The notes beneath the pieces are model-generated. The model had not been told where the DNA came from and did not search any database. It saw only the letters and a list, made by a program, of their open reading frames with translations. DNA of 64,000 bases from Kaistella polysaccharea (GTDB taxonomy: Bacteria; Bacteroidota; Bacteroidia; Flavobacteriales; Weeksellaceae): NCBI RefSeq assembly GCF_020410745.1, contig NZ_CP084528.1, positions 1,178,001-1,242,000 on the forward strand. The letters run 5' to 3'. The position numbers and the translations under genes were made by a program. Positions 1 through 8,261 of this stretch are shown in pieces (position 1 is the stretch's first letter; every line of letters begins with the position of its first letter).

Positions 1-161
1 TCTTCTAATAATATTTTTCTGGGGTTTAAGAGTTAAAAGTGGAAATCAAAATTAAACATAATTCACAAAAAAATTTGATCAGAATCCAGTTTTGCTGAAG
101 TCAAGTTTCAGTAATTCGAGAACTTCGGAATTAGCACAAAATTTTCTATGGCGTTGCTTGT
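1..161. other. Partial cassette at the window edge, no ORF visible
   Basis: These 161 bases lie beyond the first visible recombination site and end in TTGCTTGT before its AAC. I see no start-to-stop reading frame of useful length here. It is presumably the gene-proximal end of a further cassette whose body lies outside the window. Confidence 0.5.
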
Positions 162-285
162 AACGGTTGGGTATTTCTGTTGGCGGGGACTTTTTATTAC
201 AAGTCTTTGTAAATATAACAAATTGAACAATTAGCGAAAATCTTGATGATATAAACTTCAGCCCCGCTAATAGAAATACCTTGTT
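162..285 (-). repeat. attC-like site 1 (type 1)
   Basis: Starts AACGGTTGGG and ends AATACCTTGTT. The outer arms GGTATTTCTGTTGGCGGG and CCCGCTAATAGAAATACC pair over 18 bp with two G.T wobbles when the plus strand folds. The right border GTTGTAGGC is the inverse complement of the border GCCTACAAC of site 2, so the gene between them forms one cassette. Confidence 0.85.
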
Positions 286-296
286 GTAGGCAGTGC

Positions 297-1691
297 TTAA
301 TATAGTTTTCCAGGATATTCTTCCGCAATTATTTCCTCGATAGATTTATGATCTTTTATTGAATTTAAATTCTCTAATATTTCTAGAGTTTCACGATATT
401 GCATTGCTTCTGGCAAAACGGTAAATTCAGCTTCAAAGCCAAGTTCAGCAATTTTATTTTCGATTTCGGCTAGACTGACATTAAAAAATTCTTTTCTATA
501 ATTCATCATATTTACCTTTCTTTCACTGAAAGCTTTATGAAGTTCAGCTTCTAGCGTTCTTGCTTCATCAGAATATATCATAGCGTGAACATCAAACTGA
601 AATGGTACTGAAGCATCTCCAAGTTCACGTACTCTATCAATAGGTTCCAATCTTCTGGTCATTCCAATTTTGTAAACGTTTTCACCAAAAGATCCGAGGT
701 TTGAAATTATATAAACATGTCCACGTTTAGTTTGTTGAGCCATCGATAAAGCTCTTTCCTTTTTTTCTTGTGCATTTAGAAGTTCCTGTTCAAGAAGAAG
801 AATTTGTGCATGTAATTGTTGTTGTAGTTCTCCAGTTGCTTTCTCAACTTCTTTTCTAGCTTTTTGTAATGCTTTCTGAAATGTTTCTTCTTCCTTCTCT
901 GCCTTTCTTTGAGCTTGCTCAAATTCACGACGCGCCTTTTCTTCTTCGCGTAATTCTTCTTGAATTGCACGCATTGCTTCTTTCTCGTCTTGGCGTTTTA
1001 CTTGAAACTCATATTCTAAGATTATTTCTTGTAATTTAAGTTCTAAATATTCGTTCGAGAGATAAACAGTAGAGCTTTCACCAAGTTTGTTTAACGTTTC
1101 ATACGATTTTTTAATCCTTTCTTTAATCTGATTGATGTTATTCCATTTAACTTTTGATATTAAAGCATTGCACTCACCATTGAAAGCACGAAGAATTAGT
1201 TTAGTGAATTTTTTTGTCGAAGCTCGCCCTTTTGCCTCACTGCCATCAATGGTCCATCTCGTATTACAAATTGCAGCTGTATCGAGTTGAATCATGCTTT
1301 TTTGTTGTTCGATAATGCTTTTTTGTTCAGCACGGTACTCTTCAGATTTTTCAAAATCGTAAATAGGTTCATAAATTCCAAATTCAATTAAATCTATTTT
1401 CGATTCAAATAAGCTCACATCTTTTCTCAGTCGCGTATAAGTTTCCAAGGAAGCTTGGTAAGTAATATCTAATTTTTCAAAATCACTCTGCAGCTTTTGA
1501 AGTACTTCTGTTTTATTCTCAATTGTTGTATTTAGTTCCTTGGTCTTTTCAAATATTAAAGATTGTATTTCAATTTCTTTGTTGACGATTTCTTGTTCAA
1601 TATTCGAAATTGGTTTGTACTTTTCTAGTTGCGTTTTTAACAGTTTAATTTCATTTAGTTCTTTTCTCTTCAAAAAGTCAAATAATCCCAT
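297..1691 (-). CDS. DUF4041 / T5orf172 (GIY-YIG-like) cassette protein
   Basis: 464 residues. An N-terminal coiled coil (about 10-90) is followed by a DUF4041-like segment, a second long charged coiled coil (about 235-310, rich in E, K, Q) and a C-terminal T5orf172/Mug113-type domain (about 325-405). The last has the GIY-YIG-like core GHVYIISN followed by VYKIGMTRR, with a downstream E and a final N/F-rich strand. Related proteins occur in phages and in phage-defence neighbourhoods, where they are thought to be nucleases or DNA binders. It is the largest cassette gene seen, and the stop lies 11 nt inside the left border of its cassette. The start at MGLFDFLKRK fits family N-termini. A role in phage conflict is inferred. 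Confidence 0.75.
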   Translation of the reverse strand: MGLFDFLKRKELNEIKLLKTQLEKYKPISNIEQEIVNKEIEIQSLIFEKTKELNTTIENKTEVLQKLQSDFEKLDITYQASLETYTRLRKDVSLFESKIDLIEFGIYEPIYDFEKSEEYRAEQKSIIEQQKSMIQLDTAAICNTRWTIDGSEAKGRASTKKFTKLILRAFNGECNALISKVKWNNINQIKERIKKSYETLNKLGESSTVYLSNEYLELKLQEIILEYEFQVKRQDEKEAMRAIQEELREEEKARREFEQAQRKAEKEEETFQKALQKARKEVEKATGELQQQLHAQILLLEQELLNAQEKKERALSMAQQTKRGHVYIISNLGSFGENVYKIGMTRRLEPIDRVRELGDASVPFQFDVHAMIYSDEARTLEAELHKAFSERKVNMMNYRKEFFNVSLAEIENKIAELGFEAEFTVLPEAMQYRETLEILENLNSIKDHKSIEEIIAEEYPGKLY

Positions 1692-1747
1692 ATTTCATGT
1701 TTTTATCTCTATGTTTTTGTATGCGTGATCTTGGTTGCATTGCCTAC

Positions 1748-1867
1748 AACGGTTGGGTATTTATGCAGGCGGGATAAAAATACGAAAACTTTATACTTGC
1801 TAAAAACTTAATTAATCGCTAAAATCTTCGATGAAAACTTCATACCCGCTTGTATAAATACCTTGTT
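1748..1867 (-). repeat. attC-like site 2 (type 2)
   Basis: AACGGTTGGG to AATACCTTGTT. The arms are GGTATTTATGCAGGCGGG and CCCGCTTGTATAAATACC, again 18 pairs with G.T at the same two positions as type 1 but different Watson-Crick pairs at three positions. It is nearly identical to sites 7 and 9 (two differences each). Left border GCCTACAAC, right border GTTATCGGC. Confidence 0.85.
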
Positions 1868-1892
1868 ATCGGCAGTTTATTGTAATCGAAAT

Positions 1893-2798
1893 TTACCGGT
1901 ATTCATAGACTCGTAAAGTGACGTTATCAAGTTTCCCATCAATAGTTTCAATTTTTTGAATCCAATTGCAATAGTTATCATAAACATATTCATAGCGATT
2001 GAATCTATTTCCAGTTTTTGAAGTACATTTCTTTTCTATCATGTTGTTGTTTGCATCAAATTTGTATTCACATTTGAAATTTCCAATAGGTCCATCATAG
2101 TGATAGCCAATTTGATTATTGTTAGAATTATACTTTTTAATCTCAGTACTTTTCACCTTTTTATTTTGTGAATTTAAACCTATTCGTTCTATTTCATTTC
2201 CTCTACCATCATACTTTAGAGAAATTATATCATTAACTAATTTTCCATCTGCATCATATTGATATTCTATGATCGCTTCTTTCTCTCTTTTTCTAATTAC
2301 TTTTGACTTTAAATCATTTCTTTCATATTTGATGACTTCAATTTTCTTTCCAGTAGAATCAAAAACGTTTATTTCTTTTCTAAGTAGAGTAGAAATTGTA
2401 TCTTTTATTTTATATGTTATTTCCTCAATATTTTTTCCATTGCTGTCAAATTTGTAAACGTTTTTTATCAAAATATCCTCAATTTGTGTGTTCGGTTCAT
2501 ATAAATATTGAGCCATTACTTCCTGAACATTTCCATTAATATCAAAAAAGAAGGTTTCGTGAACGTGATTCCGTCTTAAGTCAGTTTTATAAATAAGTTT
2601 ATCCGAATTTGATACTACTTCATGAACTGTTGATTTATATGATCTGACTTTTCCTTTTAAGTTATCATTTGCTAAAGTATTACCTTCATTTAAATTATTT
2701 TCGCAATTAATTCGCTCTTTTTCAGAGTTTGATATTTGTCCAAACATAAATGTTATTTGACAAACCATTAAAATAGGTAGTAAATATTTTTTTTTCAT
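1893..2798 (-). CDS. Secreted YD-repeat-like cassette protein
   Basis: 301 residues with an N-terminal signal peptide (MKKKYLLPILMVCQITFMFGQ). From about residue 85 on it repeats a Y/F-D-x-N/D-G-x-x-I-E pattern, for example YKFDSNGKNIEEI, VFDSTGKKIEVI, YQYDADGKLVNDI, KYDGRGNEIERI and YKFDANNNMIEKK. This is the rhythm of RHS/YD beta-hairpin repeats and of short wall-associated or lipoprotein relatives common in Flavobacteriia. There is no RHS core or toxin tip. It is likely periplasmic or surface exposed. Function unknown; immunity or surface-binding roles are only guesses. It occupies a cassette bounded by GTTATCGGC and GCAGATAAC. Confidence 0.7.
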   Translation of the reverse strand: MKKKYLLPILMVCQITFMFGQISNSEKERINCENNLNEGNTLANDNLKGKVRSYKSTVHEVVSNSDKLIYKTDLRRNHVHETFFFDINGNVQEVMAQYLYEPNTQIEDILIKNVYKFDSNGKNIEEITYKIKDTISTLLRKEINVFDSTGKKIEVIKYERNDLKSKVIRKREKEAIIEYQYDADGKLVNDIISLKYDGRGNEIERIGLNSQNKKVKSTEIKKYNSNNNQIGYHYDGPIGNFKCEYKFDANNNMIEKKCTSKTGNRFNRYEYVYDNYCNWIQKIETIDGKLDNVTLRVYEYR

Positions 2799-2838
2799 TC
2801 TTAATTCTTTCTATCGAAGTGGTGAGTAAATTGCAGAT

Positions 2839-2960
2839 AACGGTTGGGTATTTCTGCAGGCGGGATAAAAATACGAAAATTACATACTTGCTATAAATTT
2901 GACAAATAGCGAAAATCTCCAACTGAAAAACGTCCTACCCGCTTGTATAAATACCTTGTT
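2839..2960 (-). repeat. attC-like site 3 (type 2/3 hybrid)
   Basis: AACGGTTGGG to AATACCTTGTT. The left arm reads GGTATTTCTGCAGGCGGG (as type 3) but the right arm reads CCCGCTTGTATAAATACC (as type 2), giving one C.T mismatch in the stem where the other sites pair. It looks like a recombinant or mutated copy. Confidence 0.8.
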
Positions 2961-3062
2961 GCGCGATGTTTTTATTTGCAGTTTTTTGTTTTTCGATCCT
3001 CAGATATTTTCTTTAAAAAACGGATTTATAATCTTCCACAAAGTTTTAATAAAATAGCGCGC
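2961..3062. other. ORF-less 102 bp cassette
   Basis: This segment between sites 3 and 4 has matching inverted borders (GTTGCGCG on the left, CGCGCAAC on the right), so it qualifies as a cassette, yet no ORF above a dozen codons is present on either strand. It could be a decayed cassette, carry a small RNA or regulatory element, or be filler. No clear promoter or hairpin is visible. Confidence 0.6.
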
Positions 3063-3186
3063 AACGGTTGGGTATTTCTGTTGGCGGGGACTTTTTATAA
3101 CAAGTCTTGGTAAATATAACAAATTGAACAATTAGCGACAATATTCATGATAGGAACTTCCGCCCCGCTAATAGAAATACCATGTT
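3063..3186 (-). repeat. attC-like site 4 (type 1)
   Basis: AACGGTTGGG to AATACCATGTT (CCATG in place of the usual CCTTG). Type 1 arms. Right border GTTGTGCG matches the border CGCACAAC of site 5 across the next cassette. Confidence 0.85.
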
Positions 3187-3198
3187 GTGCGAAGTATT

Positions 3199-3993
3199 TT
3201 ATTTCCAAACTTCAAAAATATTCGAGTCATTCAGTTTGAATAATTTATTCGAAACAATATGATCTCCTGTTTCATTTATTTCTTTTACTCTATTTTTTAG
3301 TTCTTTAATGTCAGATATAGAACTGCTTCCCGTTACAAAAAGTAAATCTCGTGCTGGAATTGCTATGATTATTTCCCCATTAACCGGAAAATTATTATGA
3401 TTCCAAATGTCTAATAATATTAAACTTGATTCATAATTTCCGCCCGCGATTAACATGAAAATTTCTTCGTTGCCATTTCGTTCAATATTCTCAATTATAG
3501 AATTCAAATTATCGATTGCTAAATTTTTAAGTTGATTAAATTCCAAGTTTAAAGACTTTAAATCGTCTTTTTGTAAATAAGAAATATTGCTTTCAAGGTC
3601 TTCGGCGTAGAAAATATACAAATCCGAATTATACTTTTCATAAACGTGGTCCTGAAAATTTTCAGTTAGATTAGATAATTCTATTACAAAGCGGTAGTCT
3701 TTAATTATTGGAATAATCCTAGACAATTCTATTGATTCTTTTTTTGAATACAAAGTTTTAGAAGCGTTTATGTATCGTTCTATTATTTCATCAAGTTCTT
3801 CTGGATTAAAACAATACTCAGAATAACTGTTATTTAAGTAGTGAGAAAATTGTTCACCTTTTCTGTCCTCTGTTTTAATTTCTAAATTATCAATGCTGAG
3901 TAATGAAATCTCCTTTACTTTCTCGCATAGTTTTTCATAGAAAAGATTTGAAAACTGAATTTCTGTTAGAAGTTTATTCTTTAATTTTTCCAT
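3199..3993 (-). CDS. DUF1444 (YtpQ-like) family cassette protein
   Basis: 264 residues. The middle has the DUF1444 pattern: SRIIPIIKDYRFV, then LYIFYAEDLESNISYLQKDDLKSL, then LKNLAIDNLNSII, then a C-terminal IPARDLLFVTGS segment. Members are cytosolic proteins of unknown function, found singly and near toxin-immunity loci. The open frame extends 12 codons further upstream to a TTG inside the cassette border; the ATG of MEKLKNKLL is the likelier start because it leaves the recombination site non-coding. It fills one cassette bounded by GTTGTGCG and CGCACAAC. No private promoter is evident. Confidence 0.75.
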   Translation of the reverse strand: MEKLKNKLLTEIQFSNLFYEKLCEKVKEISLLSIDNLEIKTEDRKGEQFSHYLNNSYSEYCFNPEELDEIIERYINASKTLYSKKESIELSRIIPIIKDYRFVIELSNLTENFQDHVYEKYNSDLYIFYAEDLESNISYLQKDDLKSLNLEFNQLKNLAIDNLNSIIENIERNGNEEIFMLIAGGNYESSLILLDIWNHNNFPVNGEIIIAIPARDLLFVTGSSSISDIKELKNRVKEINETGDHIVSNKLFKLNDSNIFEVWK

Positions 3994-4027
3994 GAATTTA
4001 TAACATACTTTGTGAAATATTGCGCAC

Positions 4028-4151
4028 AACGTTTGGGTATTTCTGTTGGCGGGGACTTTTTATAACAAGTCTTTGTAAATATAACAAATTGAACAACTAG
4101 CGAAAATCTTGATGATAGGAACTTCCGACCCGCTAATAGAAATACCTTGTT
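4028..4151 (-). repeat. attC-like site 5 (type 1)
   Basis: AACGTTTGGG (one change from AACGGTTGGG) to AATACCTTGTT, with type 1 arms. Right border GTTGGCGGC, left border GCGCACAAC. Confidence 0.85.
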
Positions 4152-4164
4152 GGCGGCAGTTTTT

Positions 4165-4623
4165 TTATTCAGTGCCGAATAATTTTCCATTAAAAGTATG
4201 AGTACAGCAGTTACAAAATGTGTTCATATCTTTTGCTTTTAGATTTGGATTCGAGATTTGTAAAATTCCGCTTTTGTCAACATATAAACCAGAAAAATAA
4301 GAGGATTCTCCAGTTCTTACAAAATCTTCTTTTTCATCTTCTCTTAAAGCGACCATCCCAAATATTGCATCAGAACTATTTAATCTAGATTTTGCTTCAC
4401 TAAAAACAGTGTCCCAATCCGATCCAACTTTTGACAACAGAAATCTATAAAGTGGTGTGTAATCTAAACCTCTTTCTTTTCGACCAAACATTTTTCCTTT
4501 CGTTTGTTCTAATGTTTCCTTTTTACTGTTTCTTGTACGTTTAAAATCTCCACCAAAATTATGATGAACATTATATGTTTTAGTATTTACTTTTCTAAAT
4601 AATTTAGATTTTTCTTTGTTCAT
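4165..4623 (-). CDS. Hypothetical cassette protein with C-terminal CNCC motif
   Basis: 152 residues, no signal peptide. The N-terminus is basic (KSKLFRKVNTKTYNVHHNFGGDFKRTRN). The rest is a compact soluble fold containing LYRFLLSKVGSDWDTVFSEAKSRL, and the protein ends FCNCCTHTFNGKLFG, a cysteine cluster that may bind metal. I do not recognise the family. The start ATG follows a short A-rich stretch typical of Flavobacteriia initiation. The gene sits alone in a cassette bounded by GTTGGCGGC and GTCGCCAAC. Confidence 0.7.
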   Translation of the reverse strand: MNKEKSKLFRKVNTKTYNVHHNFGGDFKRTRNSKKETLEQTKGKMFGRKERGLDYTPLYRFLLSKVGSDWDTVFSEAKSRLNSSDAIFGMVALREDEKEDFVRTGESSYFSGLYVDKSGILQISNPNLKAKDMNTFCNCCTHTFNGKLFGTE

Positions 4624-4703
4624 TTTTTACTTTTAAAAAAAAACTGAATATCATTTTTTTTTCGCGGAATATCTTTGATTGCAGTCGGTTTAAAATTGTC
4701 GCC

Positions 4704-4827
4704 AACGGTTGGGTATTTCTGTTGGCGGGGACTTTTTATAAGAAGTCTTTGTAAATATAACGAATTGAACAATTAGCGAAAATCTTCATGATATAAACTT
4801 CCCACCCGCTAATAGAAATACCTTGTT
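4704..4827 (-). repeat. attC-like site 6 (type 1)
   Basis: AACGGTTGGG to AATACCTTGTT, type 1 arms. The right border GTTAGCGG contains the stop codon of the adjacent gene: the TTA that reads TAA on the minus strand starts inside the GTT core. Confidence 0.85.
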
Positions 4828-5368
4828 AGCGGTTCGGCATATTTTCTTGATTTTCTATTAATTTTTTTGTCAAAAGGTTTTCCAAGTCATTAAAGTTACA
4901 TTTTAAAGTGTTGGAAGTTATAGATAATGGTGTTCCATATATTTTATTATTTCCCTGTAAAAGTTTTTTCTTAAAGCCATTTACTCTTTCAACATAATAG
5001 TCAGGATTTGATATATAAATTAATAAAAATTTTGTCGAAGCAACTTTTTCTGTTTTTATTTCGATGATATCATTCCATTTTATAAGTCCAACACTTGAAG
5101 CATTTGAATTATCCAAAATTCCGTCATCATCAACTGTTAATCCAATTTTTCTCTCTAATAATTTTTTAATTCCGTAAATGCCTGTTGCAGAGAAAAAAAT
5201 AATAGCCGCGATACCTGCGATTCTTATTATTTCCAGACTTCTGAAAAACAATGATATAAACATTTCAGGTTTAGTAGAGAATAAAATTCCGCATACTACA
5301 AATAAAATAGACGCAAAAGTTCCAAGAAATAATTTCGTTTTGCTTAATGGAATTTCAATTTTGTTCAT
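4826..5368 (-). CDS. STM3941-like small membrane protein
   Basis: 180 residues. Two transmembrane helices (about 12-34 and 45-68) separate a short loop. A cytosolic beta-rich C-terminal domain follows, with the pattern LTVDDDGILDNSN...VGLIKWNDIIEI typical of STM3941-type proteins (a PH-like fold). Function unknown; relatives are frequent in mobile and toxin-immunity contexts. The TAA stop overlaps the GTT core of attC-like site 6, so the final codons depend on the recombination border, a feature seen in some true integron cassettes. Start ATG at MNKIEIPLSK. Confidence 0.7.
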   Translation of the reverse strand: MNKIEIPLSKTKLFLGTFASILFVVCGILFSTKPEMFISLFFRSLEIIRIAGIAAIIFFSATGIYGIKKLLERKIGLTVDDDGILDNSNASSVGLIKWNDIIEIKTEKVASTKFLLIYISNPDYYVERVNGFKKKLLQGNNKIYGTPLSITSNTLKCNFNDLENLLTKKLIENQENMPNR

Positions 5369-5422
5369 TTTAATTTTTTTCGAAATCTCATTCTTTATTT
5401 CTCGGTTTTTTTGCTGACCGCT

Positions 5423-5542
5423 AACGGTTGGGTATTTATGCAGGCGGGATAAAAATACGAAAACTTTATACTTGCTAAAAACATAATTAATCGCTAAAAT
5501 CTTCGATGAAAACTTCAGACCCGCTTGTATAAATACCTTGTT
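5423..5542 (-). repeat. attC-like site 7 (type 2)
   Basis: AACGGTTGGG to AATACCTTGTT with type 2 arms. Only two bases differ from site 2. Left border ACCGCTAAC, right border GTTACCTG. Confidence 0.85.
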
Positions 5543-5556
5543 ACCTGAGGTCTTTT

Positions 5557-6042
5557 CTACTCACTAAGTTTTCCGTCTTTGTAATTCTGAATTACTTTTT
5601 CCTTTCCATTCTCATTATACATTTCCCATGGTCCGTCATAAATTCCATTTTTCCAATTTCCAATTCCTCTTAATTGTCCGTTTTCGTACCAGTATTTATG
5701 AGTTCCATTTGGTTTACCGTCGATGAATTCTCCTTCACGTGCTTTTTTGCCGTTAGAATGCCAAAATTCCCACTGTCCATTTTCTTTGTGATTTTTAATT
5801 TCACCTTTTGAAAATATATTACCATTTAAGAAGTATGCGGTTTTACTTCCGTCGGTTATAGGTTTGAATTCAAGTTTTTGAGATTTATCTGTCGGTATGT
5901 TCTGAGCATTTTTTAAAAAATCTGATTTTCCGATCAATGTTTCTCCAATATAAATTTCGTAATCATCCATATTGATGTTTTGAGAAAACATATTTAAAAA
6001 ACAGAACATTGTAAAAGTCAATGTAAAAAATATTTTTTTCAT
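5557..6042 (-). CDS. Secreted MORN-like repeat cassette protein
   Basis: 161 residues with a signal peptide (MKKIFFTLTFTMFCFLNMFSQ). The C-terminal half (about 70-161) holds four MORN-variant repeats: NGQWEFWHSNGKKAREGEF, NGTHKYWYENGQLRGIGNW, YDGPWEMYNENGKEKVIQNY and a final KDGKLSE. This variant is common in Bacteroidetes secreted proteins and in proteins linked to toxin-antitoxin or immunity loci. The open frame can be extended 32 codons into the neighbouring recombination site; the ATG before the signal peptide is chosen instead. It sits in its own cassette bounded by GTTACCTG and CAGGTAAC. Confidence 0.75.
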   Translation of the reverse strand: MKKIFFTLTFTMFCFLNMFSQNINMDDYEIYIGETLIGKSDFLKNAQNIPTDKSQKLEFKPITDGSKTAYFLNGNIFSKGEIKNHKENGQWEFWHSNGKKAREGEFIDGKPNGTHKYWYENGQLRGIGNWKNGIYDGPWEMYNENGKEKVIQNYKDGKLSE

Positions 6043-6070
6043 GCGGGATTTTGTTTTTAAGATCGCAGGT

Positions 6071-6193
6071 AACGGTTGGGTATTTCTGTTGGCGGGGACT
6101 TTTAATAAAAGTCTTTGTAAATATAGCAAATTGAACAATTAGCGAAAATCTTGATGATAGGAACTTCCGACCCGCTAATAGAAATACCGTGTT
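6071..6193 (-). repeat. attC-like site 8 (type 1)
   Basis: AACGGTTGGG to AATACCGTGTT, type 1 arms. Right border GTTGGGCG pairs with CGCCCAAC of site 9. Confidence 0.85.
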
Positions 6194-6207
6194 GGGCGAT
6201 CGCTTTT

Positions 6208-6732
6208 TTACGGTTTCTGATATTCTTTTAAATAGTTATAAGTCGCGTCTTTTAACGACTTTTTTAAATTATTCATTTCATCGCCACCACCACTTTTGCG
6301 AATTCCAGTCGCTTGAATTTCTCTATTATCTCTTATGTTTTTGAAATTTATTACCGTTTTTAATGTTGCTACAGAGAAACCAAAATGCCAATTGATTATT
6401 GAAATATCAGTATCAATTATTAAAGGTTCTTCACCATCAACTTCGTCAAAACTTTCAATAAATTTTAAATTTAAATTGGTTTCGTTAGCAAGTTCTTTGA
6501 TAGATAATTTGAAAGTTTCCTTGACATTTGGTTGCGCTATTCCTCCGAACACCGTTCCAACCATTCCTGAGAAGTTTATAGTATTTTGACTTTTAGTGTT
6601 TAATTGGAAATAAATAGTTTTTCCATCGTAGAAGTTTTTATTTAAAGTGCTATTTGTATAATTATGAGAAGTGCCACAACTCAATAATGTCAGCATAGTA
6701 ATAAATTTTAACAATAATTTCAAGTTTTTCAT
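6208..6732 (-). CDS. Cassette lipoprotein, family not recognised
   Basis: 174 residues. MKNLKLLLKFITMLTLLSC is a lipoprotein signal with the lipid-bearing cysteine near residue 19, so the product is expected at a membrane facing the periplasm. The mature part is soluble, with VGTVFGGIAQPNVKETFKLSIKELA and a later DTDISIINWHFGFSVATLKTVINFK segment. I do not recognise the family. The upstream in-frame TTG lies within the recombination border, so the ATG is preferred. Cassette borders are GTTGGGCG and CGCCCAAC. Confidence 0.7.
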   Translation of the reverse strand: MKNLKLLLKFITMLTLLSCGTSHNYTNSTLNKNFYDGKTIYFQLNTKSQNTINFSGMVGTVFGGIAQPNVKETFKLSIKELANETNLNLKFIESFDEVDGEEPLIIDTDISIINWHFGFSVATLKTVINFKNIRDNREIQATGIRKSGGGDEMNNLKKSLKDATYNYLKEYQKP

Positions 6733-6760
6733 ATATATATCTTTTTTTAAAGTGGCGCCC

Positions 6761-6880
6761 AACGGTTGGGTATTTATGCAGGCGGGATAAAAATACGAAA
6801 ACTTTATACTTGCTAAAAACTTTATTAATCGCTAAAATCTTCGATGAAAACTTCATACCCGCTTGTATAAATAGCTTGTT
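6761..6880 (-). repeat. attC-like site 9 (type 2)
   Basis: AACGGTTGGG to AATAGCTTGTT (AGCTT for ACCTT). Type 2 arms, two differences from site 2. Right border GTTAGTGGC. Confidence 0.85.
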
Positions 6881-6895
6881 AGTGGCTGCCAATAT

Positions 6896-7387
6896 TTAAA
6901 GAAATAATCTCTTATCGTTTTTTTTAGCAATTTCTAAAGTGTCCATATTATTTTTAAAATCTTTGTTTTTCTTTAAAAGAACAAATAATTCTTCTTTAAA
7001 CTTATAAATTTTAACTTCTGTCTTCGTAAGTTTTGATTCGGTTAAATTAACTTGTGTTGAAATATAAATCTTGCATTTAAGTTTGTTTCCTTTTTTTAAA
7101 GTAATTTCATCTTTAAAATTCGGCATCATTAGATTTTCTTTTCCAAAAACATAGTTTTTGCCTTTCAATTTTTGAATACTATATTTATAAATCAGTTCAT
7201 TTAAATGGTCTTTTTCATTTTTAGAAAACTCAATATTACTTTTATAATTTTTATACCAGTCTATTTTAAACTCTCCATTTTCAACATTTAGATTATAATT
7301 TACGGTTGAAATATATAAATCAAATTTTTCTTCTTTCGAACAACTTGTTATTAAAATGACAACTAAAATCAAGCAAAAATTTTTCAT
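6896..7387 (-). CDS. Cassette lipoprotein, family not recognised
   Basis: 163 residues with a lipoprotein signal (MKNFCLILVVILITSC, lipobox ITSC). The mature part is lysine-rich and probably beta-rich (NYNLNVENGEFKIDWYKNYKSNIEF; LKCKIYISTQVNLTESKLTKTEVKIYKF). Small periplasmic lipoproteins of this size in Flavobacteriia are often of unknown function. A 36-codon upstream extension of the frame runs through site 10 and is not credible as coding. Cassette borders are GTTAGTGGC and GCCACTAAC. Confidence 0.7.
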   Translation of the reverse strand: MKNFCLILVVILITSCSKEEKFDLYISTVNYNLNVENGEFKIDWYKNYKSNIEFSKNEKDHLNELIYKYSIQKLKGKNYVFGKENLMMPNFKDEITLKKGNKLKCKIYISTQVNLTESKLTKTEVKIYKFKEELFVLLKKNKDFKNNMDTLEIAKKNDKRLFL

Positions 7388-7426
7388 TTTTTCTTCTTTT
7401 TGTTTTCGCGCGGGTTGGTTGCCACT

Positions 7427-7550
7427 AACGGTTGGGTATTTCTGTTGGCGGGGACTTTTTATAACAAGTCTTTGTAAATATAACAAATTGAACAATCAGC
7501 GAAAATCTTGATGATAGGAACTTCCGACCCGCTAATAGAAATACCTTGTT
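7427..7550 (-). repeat. attC-like site 10 (type 1)
   Basis: AACGGTTGGG to AATACCTTGTT, type 1 arms. Right border GTTATGCGAG is matched by CTCGCATAAC at site 11, ten of ten. Confidence 0.85.
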
Positions 7551-7563
7551 ATGCGAGGTTTCT

Positions 7564-8091
7564 TTAATTAGATAACATTGTTAAAAGTTCGCATTTTTGT
7601 TTGTCAGAAATAGTATAAGTTTCACATATTTCATTATGCTTATTATTTTTTATTCCTAATTCTCCAGGAATTGGCCTAAATAGTTGAAAGACATTAACAA
7701 AACTTAAAGCGTTTCTTTTAAAGGAAAGTAACAAATTAGGTTTATTTCCATAGTCATTAACAATTTGAATTTTTAGTAGAAATTTTCCAAAACTTTTTCC
7801 AAAAAAGGTTTCTAAAATGGGATTTAAAATTATTAATAATGCAAACGAAACAGCAAATAATTCATACATGTCATTAAATTTGCGTCCAATTAATTTATAA
7901 ATTATTATTCCTAAAATTACATAAATAATTAAATCAATAATTTTCGCAAAAAGTCTAATGCTAAAATTTCGAATGGTAGGATTGTATTTTATGTCAAAAT
8001 CCACCACTTCTTGGTAACGATTTCCATAAGAATCTTTTTTTATTCTTCTAACTTTTTTTTCGGTTGTTAATTCAGAAATTTTCTTTGACAT
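7564..8091 (-). CDS. RDD-family membrane cassette protein
   Basis: 175 residues. After a charged cytosolic N-terminus (about 1-45) comes FSIRLFAKIIDLIIYVILGIII, the RDD signature region with the conserved R and D. A second helix follows (about 85-105), then GKSFGKFLLKIQIVNDYGNKPNLLLSFKRN, the typical GKxxGKxxxxI segment with a conserved arginine. RDD proteins are small membrane proteins, some acting as ion antiporters. The role here is unknown. The ATG of MSKKISEL is preferred over a TTG ten codons upstream. Borders are GTTATGCGAG and CTCGCATAAC. Confidence 0.75.
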   Translation of the reverse strand: MSKKISELTTEKKVRRIKKDSYGNRYQEVVDFDIKYNPTIRNFSIRLFAKIIDLIIYVILGIIIYKLIGRKFNDMYELFAVSFALLIILNPILETFFGKSFGKFLLKIQIVNDYGNKPNLLLSFKRNALSFVNVFQLFRPIPGELGIKNNKHNEICETYTISDKQKCELLTMLSN

Positions 8092-8140
8092 TTTGAATCC
8101 TATATTAGGTTTTTTACACAATCTTTATGAAATCTCGCAT

Positions 8141-8261
8141 AACGGTTGGGTATTTCTGCAGGCGGGCATAATAACCAAACTTTTTCTACTCGAAATATAC
8201 TAAATATATAACACAAATCTCGTTTTGAAAACTTCCAGCCCGCTTGTAGAAATACCGTGTT
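8141..8261 (-). repeat. attC-like site 11 (type 3)
   Basis: AACGGTTGGG to AATACCGTGTT. The arms are GGTATTTCTGCAGGCGGG and CCCGCTTGTAGAAATACC: a third combination of stem pairs, fully paired and with the same two G.T wobbles. The loop sequence differs from types 1 and 2. Right border GTTGCCCGCA. Confidence 0.85.

Noticed and set aside
776-970. 64-codon lysine-rich minus-strand ORF
   Set aside because: Out-of-frame shadow of the coiled-coil region of the DUF4041-like gene.
6043-6138. N-terminal extensions of cassette ORFs into the recombination sites
   Set aside because: The extra codons translate the repeat (MFNLLYLQRL-like) and precede clear signal peptides; real starts are the internal ATGs.
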